Notes under the pieces: model-generated | Told to the model about the DNA's origin: nothing | Databases searched by the model: none | What the model saw: the letters and a program-made list of their open reading frames with translations, nothing else | In this document: positions 25,774 to 37,074 of the stretch, piece after piece | How positions within the stretch are numbered: the first letter of the stretch is position 1 | Layout of the letters: each line of letters opens with the position of its first letter | Assembly (NCBI RefSeq): GCF_017312405.1 | Contig: NZ_BLTG01000008.1 | Coordinates: forward strand, 1-63,864 | Direction: 5' to 3' | Length of the DNA: 63,864 nt | Source of the DNA: Mycobacterium sp. PO1 | GTDB taxonomy: Bacteria; Actinomycetota; Actinomycetes; Mycobacteriales; Mycobacteriaceae | Program-made: the position numbers and the translations under genes

Positions 25774-27266
25774 GCGACGACCTCGCCGCCCGCCTTCGGA
25801 CGATCCTGACACTCGATCCCGATGCCCCCGCCGTCGAGTTCGAAGGTCGGTGGACCGACTGGAAGTCCTTGAGTGCGATCGCAACCGGAGTCGAGCAGCA
25901 TCTCGCGACCGCGGGGTTGGGGCCGGGCGCACCCGTGGGGCTGGTACTGCGCAACCAGCCCGCGATGGTGGGGGCGCTGATCGGGGTGCTGTTTGCGGGC
26001 GCGACGGTGGTGACCGTCAACGCCTCACACGGCGACACCGGGCTGTGCGCCGACATCGCCGAACTCCGTCTCGCGGCCGTCGTCGCACTGGATGCCGACT
26101 GGCAACGCCCCGGGGTCAGGGACGCTGCCACGGGCGCGCTGGGTCTGCTGGTCCGGCACGACCCGGCCGTGGTCGAGGTACTTCCAGGTCTCGAGGCGCC
26201 CGGGCCGGGCCCGTTCCGCGCCGAACCCGACGGCATCGCCGTGGAGATGCTCACCAGTGGCACCACCGGTCCGCCCAAGCGGATACCCCTGTCCTACGAA
26301 GCCTTCGGCAACACGGTGGCAGCGGCCGGAGCGCACTACTCCGGCGCGGGCGACCGTTCGCCTCGATTGCGTTCGGGCGTGGCGATCGTCAGCTCACCGA
26401 TGGTGCACATGTCCGGGCTGTTCCGCACATTGCTCAACCTCGCCGAGGGCCGCAGGATCGCGCTGCTCGAGCGGTTCCGGGTAGACGACTTCGTCGATCT
26501 CGTGCGGCGGCACCAGCCGCGGGCGGTCAGCCTGGTGCCGTCGGCACTGGCGATGGTGCTCGACGCGGATGTCGCGCCCGAGGTGCTGTCCAGCGTGCAG
26601 GTCGTGACGTCCGGTACCGCCCACCTGCCGGTCGCCGTGCAAGAGGCATTCGAAAAGCGTTATGACGTGGCGGTGTTGCCGTCCTACGGTGCGACCGAGT
26701 TCGCCGGCGGCGTTGCGGGCTGGAATCTCGACCTGCACAGGAAATGGGCCACCTCGAAGCGCGGAAGCGTCGGACGCCCACAGCGGGGCCGCGAGATTCG
26801 CATCATGTCGCTGCAGGACGACATCGAACTCGGCCCCGATCAGCAGGGGCGGATCGAGGTCCGCACCACAGGCGGTGACTGGGTGCGGACCACCGACCTC
26901 GGACGCCTCGACGCCGACGGATTCGTCTATGTCGACGGACGCACCGACGATGTGATCATCCGGGGTGGGTTCAAGGTGACACCGGCAACCATCGTCGAGG
27001 CGCTGCGCAGTCATCCTGCGGTGCGGGATGCCGGGGTGACCGGCCTGCCCGACGAGCGTCTGGGTGCCGTCCCGGTCGCTGCGGTGGAGCTGGCCGCCGG
27101 GGCAAGTGCGGATGCCGAGGAACTACTGGAATTCTGCCGCGAACGTATGACGCGCTACCAGGTTCCGGCGCGGTTGATCGTCGTCGACGAATTGCCCCGT
27201 ACCGCATCGCTGAAGGTCAGTCAGCCGGGCTTGCGCGAGTTGTTCGACGAGGAGGTCACGGCGTGA
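25770..27266 (+). CDS. Acyl-CoA synthetase (FadD family)
   Basis: This 498-aa ANL-superfamily protein has EMLTSGTTGPPKRIPLSYEA as the ATP motif and VYVDGRTDDVIIRGGFKVTP as the hinge. The C-terminal Lys is in RTASLKVSQPGL. The usual YGxTE reads SYGATEFAGG. The start is TTG 25770, overlapping the LLM stop (TTGA). The alternative upstream start would overlap the LLM gene by over 100 bp. It is the third ligase of the island and sits directly before an aldolase-type thiolase, so it may activate the branched acid handled by that pair. Confidence 0.87.
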   Translation: MSDDLAARLRTILTLDPDAPAVEFEGRWTDWKSLSAIATGVEQHLATAGLGPGAPVGLVLRNQPAMVGALIGVLFAGATVVTVNASHGDTGLCADIAELRLAAVVALDADWQRPGVRDAATGALGLLVRHDPAVVEVLPGLEAPGPGPFRAEPDGIAVEMLTSGTTGPPKRIPLSYEAFGNTVAAAGAHYSGAGDRSPRLRSGVAIVSSPMVHMSGLFRTLLNLAEGRRIALLERFRVDDFVDLVRRHQPRAVSLVPSALAMVLDADVAPEVLSSVQVVTSGTAHLPVAVQEAFEKRYDVAVLPSYGATEFAGGVAGWNLDLHRKWATSKRGSVGRPQRGREIRIMSLQDDIELGPDQQGRIEVRTTGGDWVRTTDLGRLDADGFVYVDGRTDDVIIRGGFKVTPATIVEALRSHPAVRDAGVTGLPDERLGAVPVAAVELAAGASADAEELLEFCRERMTRYQVPARLIVVDELPRTASLKVSQPGLRELFDEEVTA

Positions 27267-28432
27267 CAGACATACGAGGAGCTGCCGCGGTCGTCGGAGT
27301 CGCCGACGAAGTCTCTGCTGACGGAGTGATCGACGTACCGCTGCGCGAGTTGGAGGCCCGCGTCATCCGCTCCGCGCTCGCCGACGCGGGGCTGACTCTG
27401 AGCGACGTCGACGGGTTGTGCACCTGCACCGGTGGCACGCTGATGCATTCGGTCGAACTCGCCGAATATCTCGGGATCGCAGCGAGATTCACCGACGCGA
27501 CCCAGACCGGAGGCGCAAGCTACGGACTCTATGTCGAGCATGCGGCGGCCGCGATCGCGGCCGGACTGGCCGAGACGGTGGTGATCGTCTACGCCTCGAC
27601 CCCTCGCGCCGCGCGCAAACGCGGTGAGAAGGGGCTGGGCGTCTTCGCCACGCCGGAGCGGCTCGAATGGGAGACGCCCTACGGTGTCATGCTGCCGATC
27701 AGCGCGTACGCGCTGGCCGCCAACCGGCACATGGCCACCTACGGGACCACTGCCGAGCAGCTGGCCCAGATCGCAGTGGACACCCGAACGTGGGCGGCGC
27801 GCAACCCTCGCGCGCACCTGCGAAACCCGATCGGAGTGGACGACGTCCTCGAGTCGGGCTACGTTGCCGAACCGGTGCACAAGCTCGAGTGCTGCCTCGT
27901 CACCGACGGGGCGGGTGCCATCGTGGTGACCAGCGCCGAACGGGCACGCACGCTGGCCAAACCGCCGGTGTTCGTGCTGGGCGCGGCGTCAGCGGCCTCC
28001 CACGCCATGATCTCGCAGATGCCCGACCTCACCGTGACACCCGGCGCAGTGTCGGGTCCCGCGGCGTTCGCCGCCGCAGGACTGACACCCGAGGATGTGG
28101 ACGTGGTCGAACTCTACGACTCGTTCACCATCACCGTCCTGCTCGCGCTGGAGGACCTCGGATTCTGCAAGAAGGGCGAGGGCGGTCCGTTCGCCGGCAG
28201 CGGGGTGCTGGCGCCGGGCGGGGCGCTGCCAGGTCAGACGACCGGGGGCGGGCTGGCTTACACGCACCCCGGTGCATTCGGTGCGTTCCTGCTCGTCGAA
28301 GCGACTCGGCAGCTGCGCGGTGAGTGCGACGACCGCCAGGTGGGGGGTGCCGACGTGGCGGTGGCGCACGGAACCGGCGGCGTGCTGTCGGCAACGTCGA
28401 CGGTGATCCTCGGAACGGAGGCCACTCTGTGA
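27263..28432 (+). CDS. Ltp-type thiolase-fold protein, Cys-less, probable aldolase
   Basis: This 389-aa thiolase-superfamily protein of the lipid-transfer-protein (SCP-X/Ltp) type has LYDSFTITVLLALEDLGFC and GGGLAYTHPGAFG, which are characteristic. The position of the nucleophilic Cys of true thiolases is Gly/Ala/Ser-rich (TGGASYGLY), so it should not be a normal thiolase. The known Ltp2-ChsH2 system cleaves beta-hydroxyacyl-CoAs by retro-aldol reaction with a DUF35 partner. Here such a partner follows immediately (GTGA overlap). The start is GTG 27263. Confidence 0.85.
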   Translation: MTDIRGAAAVVGVADEVSADGVIDVPLRELEARVIRSALADAGLTLSDVDGLCTCTGGTLMHSVELAEYLGIAARFTDATQTGGASYGLYVEHAAAAIAAGLAETVVIVYASTPRAARKRGEKGLGVFATPERLEWETPYGVMLPISAYALAANRHMATYGTTAEQLAQIAVDTRTWAARNPRAHLRNPIGVDDVLESGYVAEPVHKLECCLVTDGAGAIVVTSAERARTLAKPPVFVLGAASAASHAMISQMPDLTVTPGAVSGPAAFAAAGLTPEDVDVVELYDSFTITVLLALEDLGFCKKGEGGPFAGSGVLAPGGALPGQTTGGGLAYTHPGAFGAFLLVEATRQLRGECDDRQVGGADVAVAHGTGGVLSATSTVILGTEATL

Positions 28433-28488
28433 GCGAAAAACGGGTGAGCGAGAAACGAGTGAACGAGAACCGGGTGAGCCAGCAGGAA
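28429..28488 (+). repeat. Four tandem 15-bp coding repeats at a gene start
   Basis: Four consecutive 15-bp units, each starting with GTG, encode VSEKR, VSEKR, VNENR and VSQQE. They lengthen the N-terminus of the DUF35 protein by a charged stretch and present four possible GTG starts. In-frame slippage would change length without breaking the protein. Confidence 0.8.
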
Positions 28489-28878
28489 TCGAGCATCCCC
28501 GTTCCGGAACCCAGCGCGGCGTCTGAGCCGTTCTGGGCAGCGACCCGGGCACGGGAGTTGCACATGCAACGGTGCGCCGCGTGTGCCCGCCTGGTGTGGT
28601 ACCCGCGGTTCGCCTGCCCACACTGCGGACACGACCAGTTGGACTGGGAGCGGTTGTCCGGACAGGGCGTTGTCTACGCGGTCAGCGTGCATCACCGTCC
28701 CGCCCTTCCTGCGCTGGCGGACAAGGTGCCCTATGCGGTGGTGCTCGTCGACCTCGCCGAAGGTGCCAGGATCATGTCCACCATGTTCGGTCAGCCGCCC
28801 CGGGTCGGCGATCCGGTGACCGTGGCGTGGGCCCCGTTGCCCGACGGCAGGAACCTGCCGACGTTCGAGCTCTCATGA
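28429..28878 (+). CDS. Zn-ribbon/OB-fold DUF35 protein, Ltp partner
   Basis: This 149-aa protein has an N-terminal polar repeat, a zinc ribbon (CAACARLVWYPRFACPHCG, four Cys in CxxC pairs) and a DUF35 OB-fold (YAVVLVDLAEGARIMSTM). It is the expected partner of the Ltp-type protein upstream, as ChsH2 is of Ltp2. The GTG at 28429 overlaps the upstream stop. However, three further in-frame GTG codons follow at 15-bp steps (28444, 28459, 28474) because of a tandem repeat, so the true start may be any of these. Confidence 0.87.
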   Translation: MSEKRVSEKRVNENRVSQQESSIPVPEPSAASEPFWAATRARELHMQRCAACARLVWYPRFACPHCGHDQLDWERLSGQGVVYAVSVHHRPALPALADKVPYAVVLVDLAEGARIMSTMFGQPPRVGDPVTVAWAPLPDGRNLPTFELS

Positions 28879-29279
28879 GTGAGGAGGCTGACCTCCACCG
28901 GCGCCGGGAGGCTCTGGTGCTGCGGCACGTCCAGGCCGAGAACGACCGCGATCTGGAAGCCATCATGGCGACGTTCACCCGGGCACGCTATGAGATCGTG
29001 CCCACCGCCACGGTGTACGACGGCGACGCCGCCGTGCGGCAGATGATCCTGGCGCAGTGGGAGCAACTTCCGCAGATGCACTACACCGCTGAAGCGGTGT
29101 TCCACTCCGCCGACGGATTGGTGGTCGAAACCAGGACCACCTGCCCGGGCACCGCTGTCGACATGCTGAGCATCAACGTGTTCGGCTTCGACGGGGACGG
29201 GTTGATCCTCGAGCGGTGCTACTTCGATCGAATGCTGTTCGCCGCGGAACTGGAGAAAACCACGCGGCTGCACGATTGA
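28875..29279 (+). CDS. SnoaL/NTF2-like protein, small
   Basis: This 134-aa NTF2-like protein carries segments such as HVQAENDRDLEAIMATF and YEIVPTATVYDGDAAVRQM. The ATG overlaps the DUF35 stop (ATGA). It closes the operon LLM-FadD-Ltp-DUF35-NTF2. Its stop codon lies inside operator 29276-29302 of the next operon. A role as a small isomerase or hydratase is likely but not proven. Confidence 0.8.
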   Translation: MSEEADLHRRREALVLRHVQAENDRDLEAIMATFTRARYEIVPTATVYDGDAAVRQMILAQWEQLPQMHYTAEAVFHSADGLVVETRTTCPGTAVDMLSINVFGFDGDGLILERCYFDRMLFAAELEKTTRLHD

Positions 29280-29302
29280 ACACAATTCGTCATATTGTAG
29301 AC
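29276..29302. promoter_or_regulatory. Operator site 6
   Basis: TTGAACA and TGTAGAC stand 13 bp apart, with CGTCATA as a weak third arm. The left arm covers the stop codon of the preceding NTF2 gene, and the site ends 28 bp before the start of the E1 gene. It probably gives the E1 operon its own regulated promoter. Confidence 0.62.
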
Positions 29303-29330
29303 TGACTCGCCAGACCTTCGAGGAGTGTGA

Positions 29331-31352
29331 ATGTCCACCGAGCTACACACCGAGATCCCGTCGGCGAGCGGGGAACGCGCGTTGGCCCTGTACCGACTGA
29401 TGAGCAAGGTCCACCACGCAGACAAGCGCGTCCGCAAAGCCCTGTCGTCCGGCGAGGCGGCGATGAGCTACTGGCCGGTGGACGGCCAGGAGGCGATGTC
29501 GGCGGGCGCCATGCTCGCGCTCGCGGACGGCGACCAACTCGTCACTACCTACCGGGGGCTCGGGGACGTCCTGGCCAAGGGTGTCGACCTGCGCGGGTAT
29601 TTCGCCGAGATCCTCGGCCGCCGCGACGGGCTGTCCCGGGGCAAGGCCGGTGCCATGGGGATCTATGACCCCGCCCACGGCATCGCCTGGACCACCGGGA
29701 TCGTCGGCGCGGGGCCGTTGATCGCCAACGGCATCGCGCTGGCCGCGGATCTGCGGAAGACCGGACAGGTGGTGCTGGTCAGCTTCGGCGACGGGGCCAC
29801 CAGCATCGGGTACGTCCACGAGGCGATGAACATGGCCGCGTTGTGGTCGTTGCCGGTGGTCTTCTTCTGTCAGAACAATTTCTGGGCCGAGTGCACCTCA
29901 TACGGCCGGTACACCCGCACCGAGCGACTGTCCGACCGGGCCGCCGGCTACGGCATGCCCGGGACGACCGTGGACGGTTCGGACCCGCAGGCAGTTCACG
30001 ACGCCGTTGCGCAGGCCGCCGAGCGGGCACGCTCCGGGGCGGGGCCGTCCTTCGTCGAGGCCGTCGCATATCGCTTGCAGGGACATTATTTCGGCGACGC
30101 GATGGCCTACGCCGACCAGGACGAGCTCGCCGCCATGCGCGCCGATCCGCCCTTCGCGCGGTATCGCCGGCGCCTCGTCGACGAGGGCATCGCCGCCGTC
30201 GCCGACCTCGATGCGATCGATGCCGAGATCGCCGCCGAACTGGAGGAGGCGTTCGCAGCAGCCGTGGCCGCCGCTCCGCCCGAGACGGACGAACTCCGCC
30301 GAGATGTGTTCTGCGGCAATGGATCCGAGATTGCAGTGACCGGTCAGGTGCATGCCGGCCTCCCGGGCGGCGACACCGAGGAGCTGGGCCTCGTCCAGGC
30401 GATACACCGGACTCTGGACCGCGCGATGGCGGCCGACGACTCGATCATCCTGCTCGGCGAGGACATCGGCGATCCGTCGGGCGGGGGAATGTTCAAGGTC
30501 ACCGCCGGGCTGTCGGCCAAGTACGGTGAGGACCGGGTGCGCGACACCCCGATCGCGGAGTCGTCGATCATCGGTGCGGCGATCGGTGCGTCACTCGGCG
30601 GGCTGAGACCGGTAGCCGAATTGATGTTCATGGACTTCCTCGGCGTGGCGATGGACCAGATCGCCAACCACGCGGCCAAGGTCCGCTACATGTCCGGCGG
30701 CCGTAAGGGTGCGCCGATGGTCATCCGCACCATGGTGGGCATGGCGGCGGGTCCGCAACACTCGCAGGCGTTCGAAGCGTGGGCGATGCACACACCGGGC
30801 CTGAAGGTGGTGTGGCCCAGCACCGCCGCCGACGCGGCCGGTCTGCTCAAGGCCTGCCTCGCCGATAACGACCCCTGTCTGTTCATCGAATCGATGAAGC
30901 TCTATTACGGCGGCGGCAAGGGGCCCGTCCCGACCGCTGACTATGTCATCCCGCTGGGGCAGGCCGACATCAAACGCCAGGGGGCCGATGTCACGGTGGT
31001 GACCTACGGTGTCATGGTGCACGCGGCCCTCGAGGCAGCCAAAGAGGCACAAGAACAAGGCATCTCCGTGGAGGTCGTCGATCTGCGCACACTGGTGCCG
31101 CTGGATCTGGCCACGGTGCTCACGTCCGTGCGCAAGACCACCCGGCTGGTGGTGGCCCACGAGTCGGTCGGGTTCTGCGGCCCCGGTGCCGAGATCGCGG
31201 CGACGGTCGCGACCGAACTGTTCGGCGTACTCTCCGCCCCGGTCCAGCGGGTGGCCGGGACGTACACCCCGGTACCTCGAGCGGCCACGCTGGAGGCCGC
31301 GTGCCGGCCTGGTGCCGCCCAGCTCCTCGACGCCATCAGGAGGATCGCGTGA
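29331..31352 (+). CDS. Fused E1 alpha/beta thiamine-diphosphate dehydrogenase
   Basis: This 673-aa protein joins an E1-alpha (about 1-335) and an E1-beta (about 355-673) subunit of the 2-oxoacid/acetoin dehydrogenase type. The ThDP-binding block runs from FGDGATSIGYVHEAMNMAAL (GDG at about residue 152) to FCQNNFW about 30 residues later. The beta half has LLGEDIGDPSGGGMFKVTAG and RDTPIAESSIIGAAIGASLG, typical of E1-beta. GAGGAG precedes the ATG. It probably decarboxylates a 2-oxo acid or cleaves a 1,2-diketone and passes the acyl to the lipoyl protein encoded next. No E2 catalytic domain or E3 is encoded in the window. Confidence 0.9.
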   Translation: MSTELHTEIPSASGERALALYRLMSKVHHADKRVRKALSSGEAAMSYWPVDGQEAMSAGAMLALADGDQLVTTYRGLGDVLAKGVDLRGYFAEILGRRDGLSRGKAGAMGIYDPAHGIAWTTGIVGAGPLIANGIALAADLRKTGQVVLVSFGDGATSIGYVHEAMNMAALWSLPVVFFCQNNFWAECTSYGRYTRTERLSDRAAGYGMPGTTVDGSDPQAVHDAVAQAAERARSGAGPSFVEAVAYRLQGHYFGDAMAYADQDELAAMRADPPFARYRRRLVDEGIAAVADLDAIDAEIAAELEEAFAAAVAAAPPETDELRRDVFCGNGSEIAVTGQVHAGLPGGDTEELGLVQAIHRTLDRAMAADDSIILLGEDIGDPSGGGMFKVTAGLSAKYGEDRVRDTPIAESSIIGAAIGASLGGLRPVAELMFMDFLGVAMDQIANHAAKVRYMSGGRKGAPMVIRTMVGMAAGPQHSQAFEAWAMHTPGLKVVWPSTAADAAGLLKACLADNDPCLFIESMKLYYGGGKGPVPTADYVIPLGQADIKRQGADVTVVTYGVMVHAALEAAKEAQEQGISVEVVDLRTLVPLDLATVLTSVRKTTRLVVAHESVGFCGPGAEIAATVATELFGVLSAPVQRVAGTYTPVPRAATLEAACRPGAAQLLDAIRRIA

Positions 31353-31572
31353 CCGACGTGCGACTGCCCAAACCCGGGGACGCCATCACCGAAGCCGAGA
31401 TCACCCAGCTTCTCGTCGAAGACGGTGCCACGGTCAGCGAAGGCGATCCGCTGTACTCGATCGCCACCGACAAAGTCGAAATGGACATCGAGGCGCCGGC
31501 CTCCGGCACGGTGTCCTGGAAGATCGAGGAAGGCCGAACCTACGACATCGGCGTTCTCGTCGCCGTGATCTC

Positions 31573-31576
<4 letters not shown>
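31349..31576 (+). CDS. Free-standing lipoyl (biotinyl/lipoyl-like) carrier protein
   Basis: This 75-aa protein is nearly a minimal lipoyl domain. LPKPGDAITEAEITQLLVED leads to the lipoylation site ATDKVEMDIEAPASG, with the acceptor Lys in DKVE, and then GTVSWKIEEG. The GTG start overlaps the E1 stop (GTGA). In standard complexes the lipoyl domain is part of E2. Here it stands alone, with no acyltransferase domain. It probably shuttles the acyl made by the E1 to CoA or to another enzyme. Confidence 0.9.
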
Positions 31577-34194
<2,618 letters not shown>

Positions 34195-34198
<4 letters not shown>

Positions 34199-34953
34199 CC
34201 GACACCGCCGAGGACCCGTTGGTCCTTGTCGAAGACCGTGACGGCGTCGCGGTCGTCCTGCTGAACCGTCCGGCGCAGCGCAACTCGCTTCGCTACGAGT
34301 CCTGGACGCAGCTGTCGAACGCACTCTCCGAGGCTGCCGACGCGCGCGCCATCGTGATCGCCGGTGCCGAAGGCTTCTTCAGCGCCGGGGGTGACCTGAA
34401 GTCCGGTCCGGCGCACGGCGCCGGAGCGATGGGGCCGGCAGGTCGGGTCGAGCACGCCCAGCAGGTGATGGCCCAACTGCGTGCGATCGCGGTGCCGACT
34501 GTCGCCGCGGTCGAGGGTGCCGCCGTGGGTCTAGGGTGGAGTCTGGCGCTGTCCTGCGATCTAGTGGTCGCCGCGCGGGACGCGTTCTTCTCTGCGCCGT
34601 TCGTGGCACGTGCGGTGGTGCCGGACGGCGGCCTGGCCTGGCGACTGACCCAACAACTGGGACGACACCGGGCCTCGTCGCTGCTGTTACGCGGCAGCAG
34701 GTTGCCGTCCGAGGAGGCTCATCGGCTCGGCCTGGTGACCGACATCGCCGAGCCCGGCTCCGCGATCGACGAAGCGATCGCCGTCGCCCGCGAAGTCGCC
34801 GACGCCGACCCCGGCGCGGTGGAGCTGACCAAGCGTCTCGTCGCCTCCGTCGAGGCGGCCGGGCTGGCGTCGTTCCAGCCGCTCGAGCTCGCCGTAGCCA
34901 CCGTCGCGCAACAACGCTCGGCGGCGGCGGCCGGTCGCGCCACTTTCGGCTAA
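34195..34953 (+). CDS. Enoyl-CoA hydratase/isomerase family protein
   Basis: This 252-aa crotonase family protein has FFSAGGDLKSG and EGAAVGLGWSLALSCDLVVA for the oxyanion hole and ARAVVPDGGLAWRLTQQLG in the catalytic region. ATG 34195 overlaps the previous stop. It ends the six-gene operon, and its stop overlaps the stop of the convergent acyl-CoA dehydrogenase gene. The three crotonases of this operon are too different from each other to be recent duplicates, so they probably catalyse successive steps. Confidence 0.86.
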
Positions 34954-36152
34954 CGCGGAAGACCCAGTCCCGCTGTCGAAATGAGGTCGCGCTGGATCTC
35001 ACTGGTGCCGCCGCCGATCGTGTGCAGCAGTGACAGCAGTAGGCCTTCGGAGAAGTGGCCGTGCAACAGGACATCGGGATCGTCAGGAAGCAGGGCGCCC
35101 GCCGGGCCCAGGATCCTGGCTCCCAGTTGGCGCAACTCGGCGGTGAGCTCAGAGTGGTACAGCTTGGACAGCGACGGCAGTGCGGGGTCGAGCTGATCGG
35201 CCGCCTGCTGATGGGCCACCCGGTAGGACAGCGCCCGTCCCACCTCGACGCGTTCCACGGCACGGGCCAGCGCGAGCCGGTTGACGGGGTCGGCCAGGGG
35301 ATCATGAGAACTGCCGCGCTGAGCGCGACACCAGTCCACGAGTTCGTCGAGGTACCGCTGTGCCTGGGCGGCTCTGGTCACGTTCGAACGTTCGGCGACC
35401 AGCAGGGCCTTGGCGACCTTCCAGCCCTCGCCTTCGCCGCCGACCAAGTTGGCCGCCGGGACCCGGACACCGTCGAAGAACTCCTCGGCGAATGTCGGAT
35501 AGCCGGTCATCGCGCGGATCGGCCGGCGGGTCATGCCAGGCGTCTCGAGGTCGACCAGAAAGAACGAGATACCCGCTTGGCGCTTCTCGCCGAGTGGTGA
35601 CGTGCGCGCCAGCACGAAGATCCAGTCGGCCAGCACGCCGTTGCTGGTCCACGTCTTCTGACCGTCGAGAATGTAGTCGTCGCCGTCGCGGCGCGCCGTC
35701 ATCTTCAATGCGGCGAGGTCCGAACCTGCCTCGGGTTCGGAGTAGCCCTGCGCCCACATCCGCTCCGAGCGAGCGATCTTCGGTAGATGTTCCTCCTGTT
35801 GTTCTGGTGTCCCGAAGCGAAACAGCACCGGGGCGAGCATGTTGACGCCGTTGGTGTTCACCAGGGGAGCACCCGCGTAGGCGAGTTCTTCTCGGATCAC
35901 GACCTGCTCGACCACCCCGAGGCCGCCGCCGCCGAACGTGGCGGGCCACTGCGGCACGAACCAGCCCTGCTCGTGCAGCGCCTGGCAGAACTGCACGGCG
36001 CGCTCGTGCGCGTCACGCGGAAGATAATCGGGATTGGCGGCGGTGCGGCGGAACTCGTCGGGCAGGTGGTCAGCCAGCCAGGAGCGCAACCGGGCGCGCA
36101 ACTGGTCGACCTGCGGCCCGCCGCCGAACCGGACGATCGGCTCGAGTGGCAC
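34950..36152 (-). CDS. Acyl-CoA dehydrogenase, alpha-type subunit
   Basis: This 400-aa acyl-CoA dehydrogenase has the FAD/substrate motif WAQGYSEPEAGSDLAALKMT at about residues 132-151 and QKTWTSNGVLADW. The C-terminal GGGTSEIQRDLISTAGLGLP is of the FadE26/FadE28 type. The usual Glu before the GT motif is Gly, as in other such subunits that take their base from elsewhere. It starts with GTG 36152, 2 bp after the crotonase gene. It may pair with the beta-type subunit 18138-19256. Confidence 0.86.
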   Translation of the reverse strand: MPLEPIVRFGGGPQVDQLRARLRSWLADHLPDEFRRTAANPDYLPRDAHERAVQFCQALHEQGWFVPQWPATFGGGGLGVVEQVVIREELAYAGAPLVNTNGVNMLAPVLFRFGTPEQQEEHLPKIARSERMWAQGYSEPEAGSDLAALKMTARRDGDDYILDGQKTWTSNGVLADWIFVLARTSPLGEKRQAGISFFLVDLETPGMTRRPIRAMTGYPTFAEEFFDGVRVPAANLVGGEGEGWKVAKALLVAERSNVTRAAQAQRYLDELVDWCRAQRGSSHDPLADPVNRLALARAVERVEVGRALSYRVAHQQAADQLDPALPSLSKLYHSELTAELRQLGARILGPAGALLPDDPDVLLHGHFSEGLLLSLLHTIGGGTSEIQRDLISTAGLGLPR

Positions 36153-36154
36153 GC

Positions 36155-36967
36155 TCAGACCCGGTCCGACGGCTTGGCGGCTTTCTTCATGAGCTCGACC
36201 ATGTAGTCCTGGAACTCCTTGGAGCCCGTCACGACCGCCTGCAGGTCATTGCTGGCCTGCTGATGCGTCCGGAAGCCCATGTTCTCCCACGCCCGAAGGA
36301 TCCCGGCTTTGGTGGCCTGCAGCGTGATCAATGGAGCCTTGGCGATCTTGGCGGCGAGTTCCTCGACCTCGGCCTCGAGCTTGTCCCGCGGGACCACCCG
36401 GTTGACCAACCCGAATTCCAATGCCTGCTCGGCGGTGATCTTCTGGGCGGTGTAGAGGTACTCGGCAGCCCGCTTGTAGTTCATGAACACCCACGGCTCG
36501 AACATCGTCTCCGAGCCGGGCAGTCCGAAGCCAGGAACCAGCGGCATCTGGAACCAGGCGTCGTCGCTGCAGACGGTGATCTCGGGGATCAGAGCCCAGG
36601 TTGTGCCGCCGCCGATCGCGTACCCGTGCACCTGCGCGATGACGGGCTTGGGGAACTCCCACAGCTTGAGCACCGGCCAGAGGAACAACTGAGCCGCCGA
36701 GCGCCACACCTTGCCCGAGGCGTCCAGTTCGGCCTTGAACTCGGGGTAGCTGCCGTCGGGGACGTGGCCCGAGCAGAACCCCTTGCCGTTGGCCTTGATG
36801 ATGACGACTTTGATGTCGTAGTCGTACTGGGCATCGTCGAGAGCGGCATTGACGCTGTGCACCATCTCGGAGGTCTGGGCGTTGGCGCGCTCGGGGTTGT
36901 TCAGGATGATGCGCGCGATCGCCCCGTCCTTTTCATACACGACGTGGTCCATCTCCCGCGTCTCCAC
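36155..36967 (-). CDS. Crotonase-fold protein with atypical first oxyanion segment
   Basis: This 270-aa protein of the enoyl-CoA hydratase family has ARIILNNPERANAQTSEMVH at the start and HGYAIGGGTTWALIPEITVC as the second oxyanion segment. The first one is FCSGHVPDG, so the usual GGD is absent. It has a longer loop and the C-terminal GSKEFQDYMVELMKKAAKP. The GTG 36967 has GGAGG 8 bp upstream. It is the first gene of the two-gene operon with the acyl-CoA dehydrogenase and shares operator 37030-37056 with the P450 operon. Confidence 0.84.
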   Translation of the reverse strand: METREMDHVVYEKDGAIARIILNNPERANAQTSEMVHSVNAALDDAQYDYDIKVVIIKANGKGFCSGHVPDGSYPEFKAELDASGKVWRSAAQLFLWPVLKLWEFPKPVIAQVHGYAIGGGTTWALIPEITVCSDDAWFQMPLVPGFGLPGSETMFEPWVFMNYKRAAEYLYTAQKITAEQALEFGLVNRVVPRDKLEAEVEELAAKIAKAPLITLQATKAGILRAWENMGFRTHQQASNDLQAVVTGSKEFQDYMVELMKKAAKPSDRV

Positions 36968-37029
36968 CCGAAGTACCTCCTCGATGTCAATGTCCGAGCC
37001 GACTGAAATGCTAGCGCACGGTAGTGCAA

Positions 37030-37056
37030 TTAAACAGATCATGTAATAGTGTTCTG
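37030..37056. promoter_or_regulatory. Operator site 7
   Basis: TTAAACA and TGTTCTG are separated by 13 bp, with TGTAATA as a third arm in the spacer. The site lies 18 bp before the P450 start (37075) and 62 bp from the divergent crotonase start (36967). It should control both directions. Confidence 0.72.
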
Positions 37057-37074
37057 CATGGAGGGAAGGTGTCG

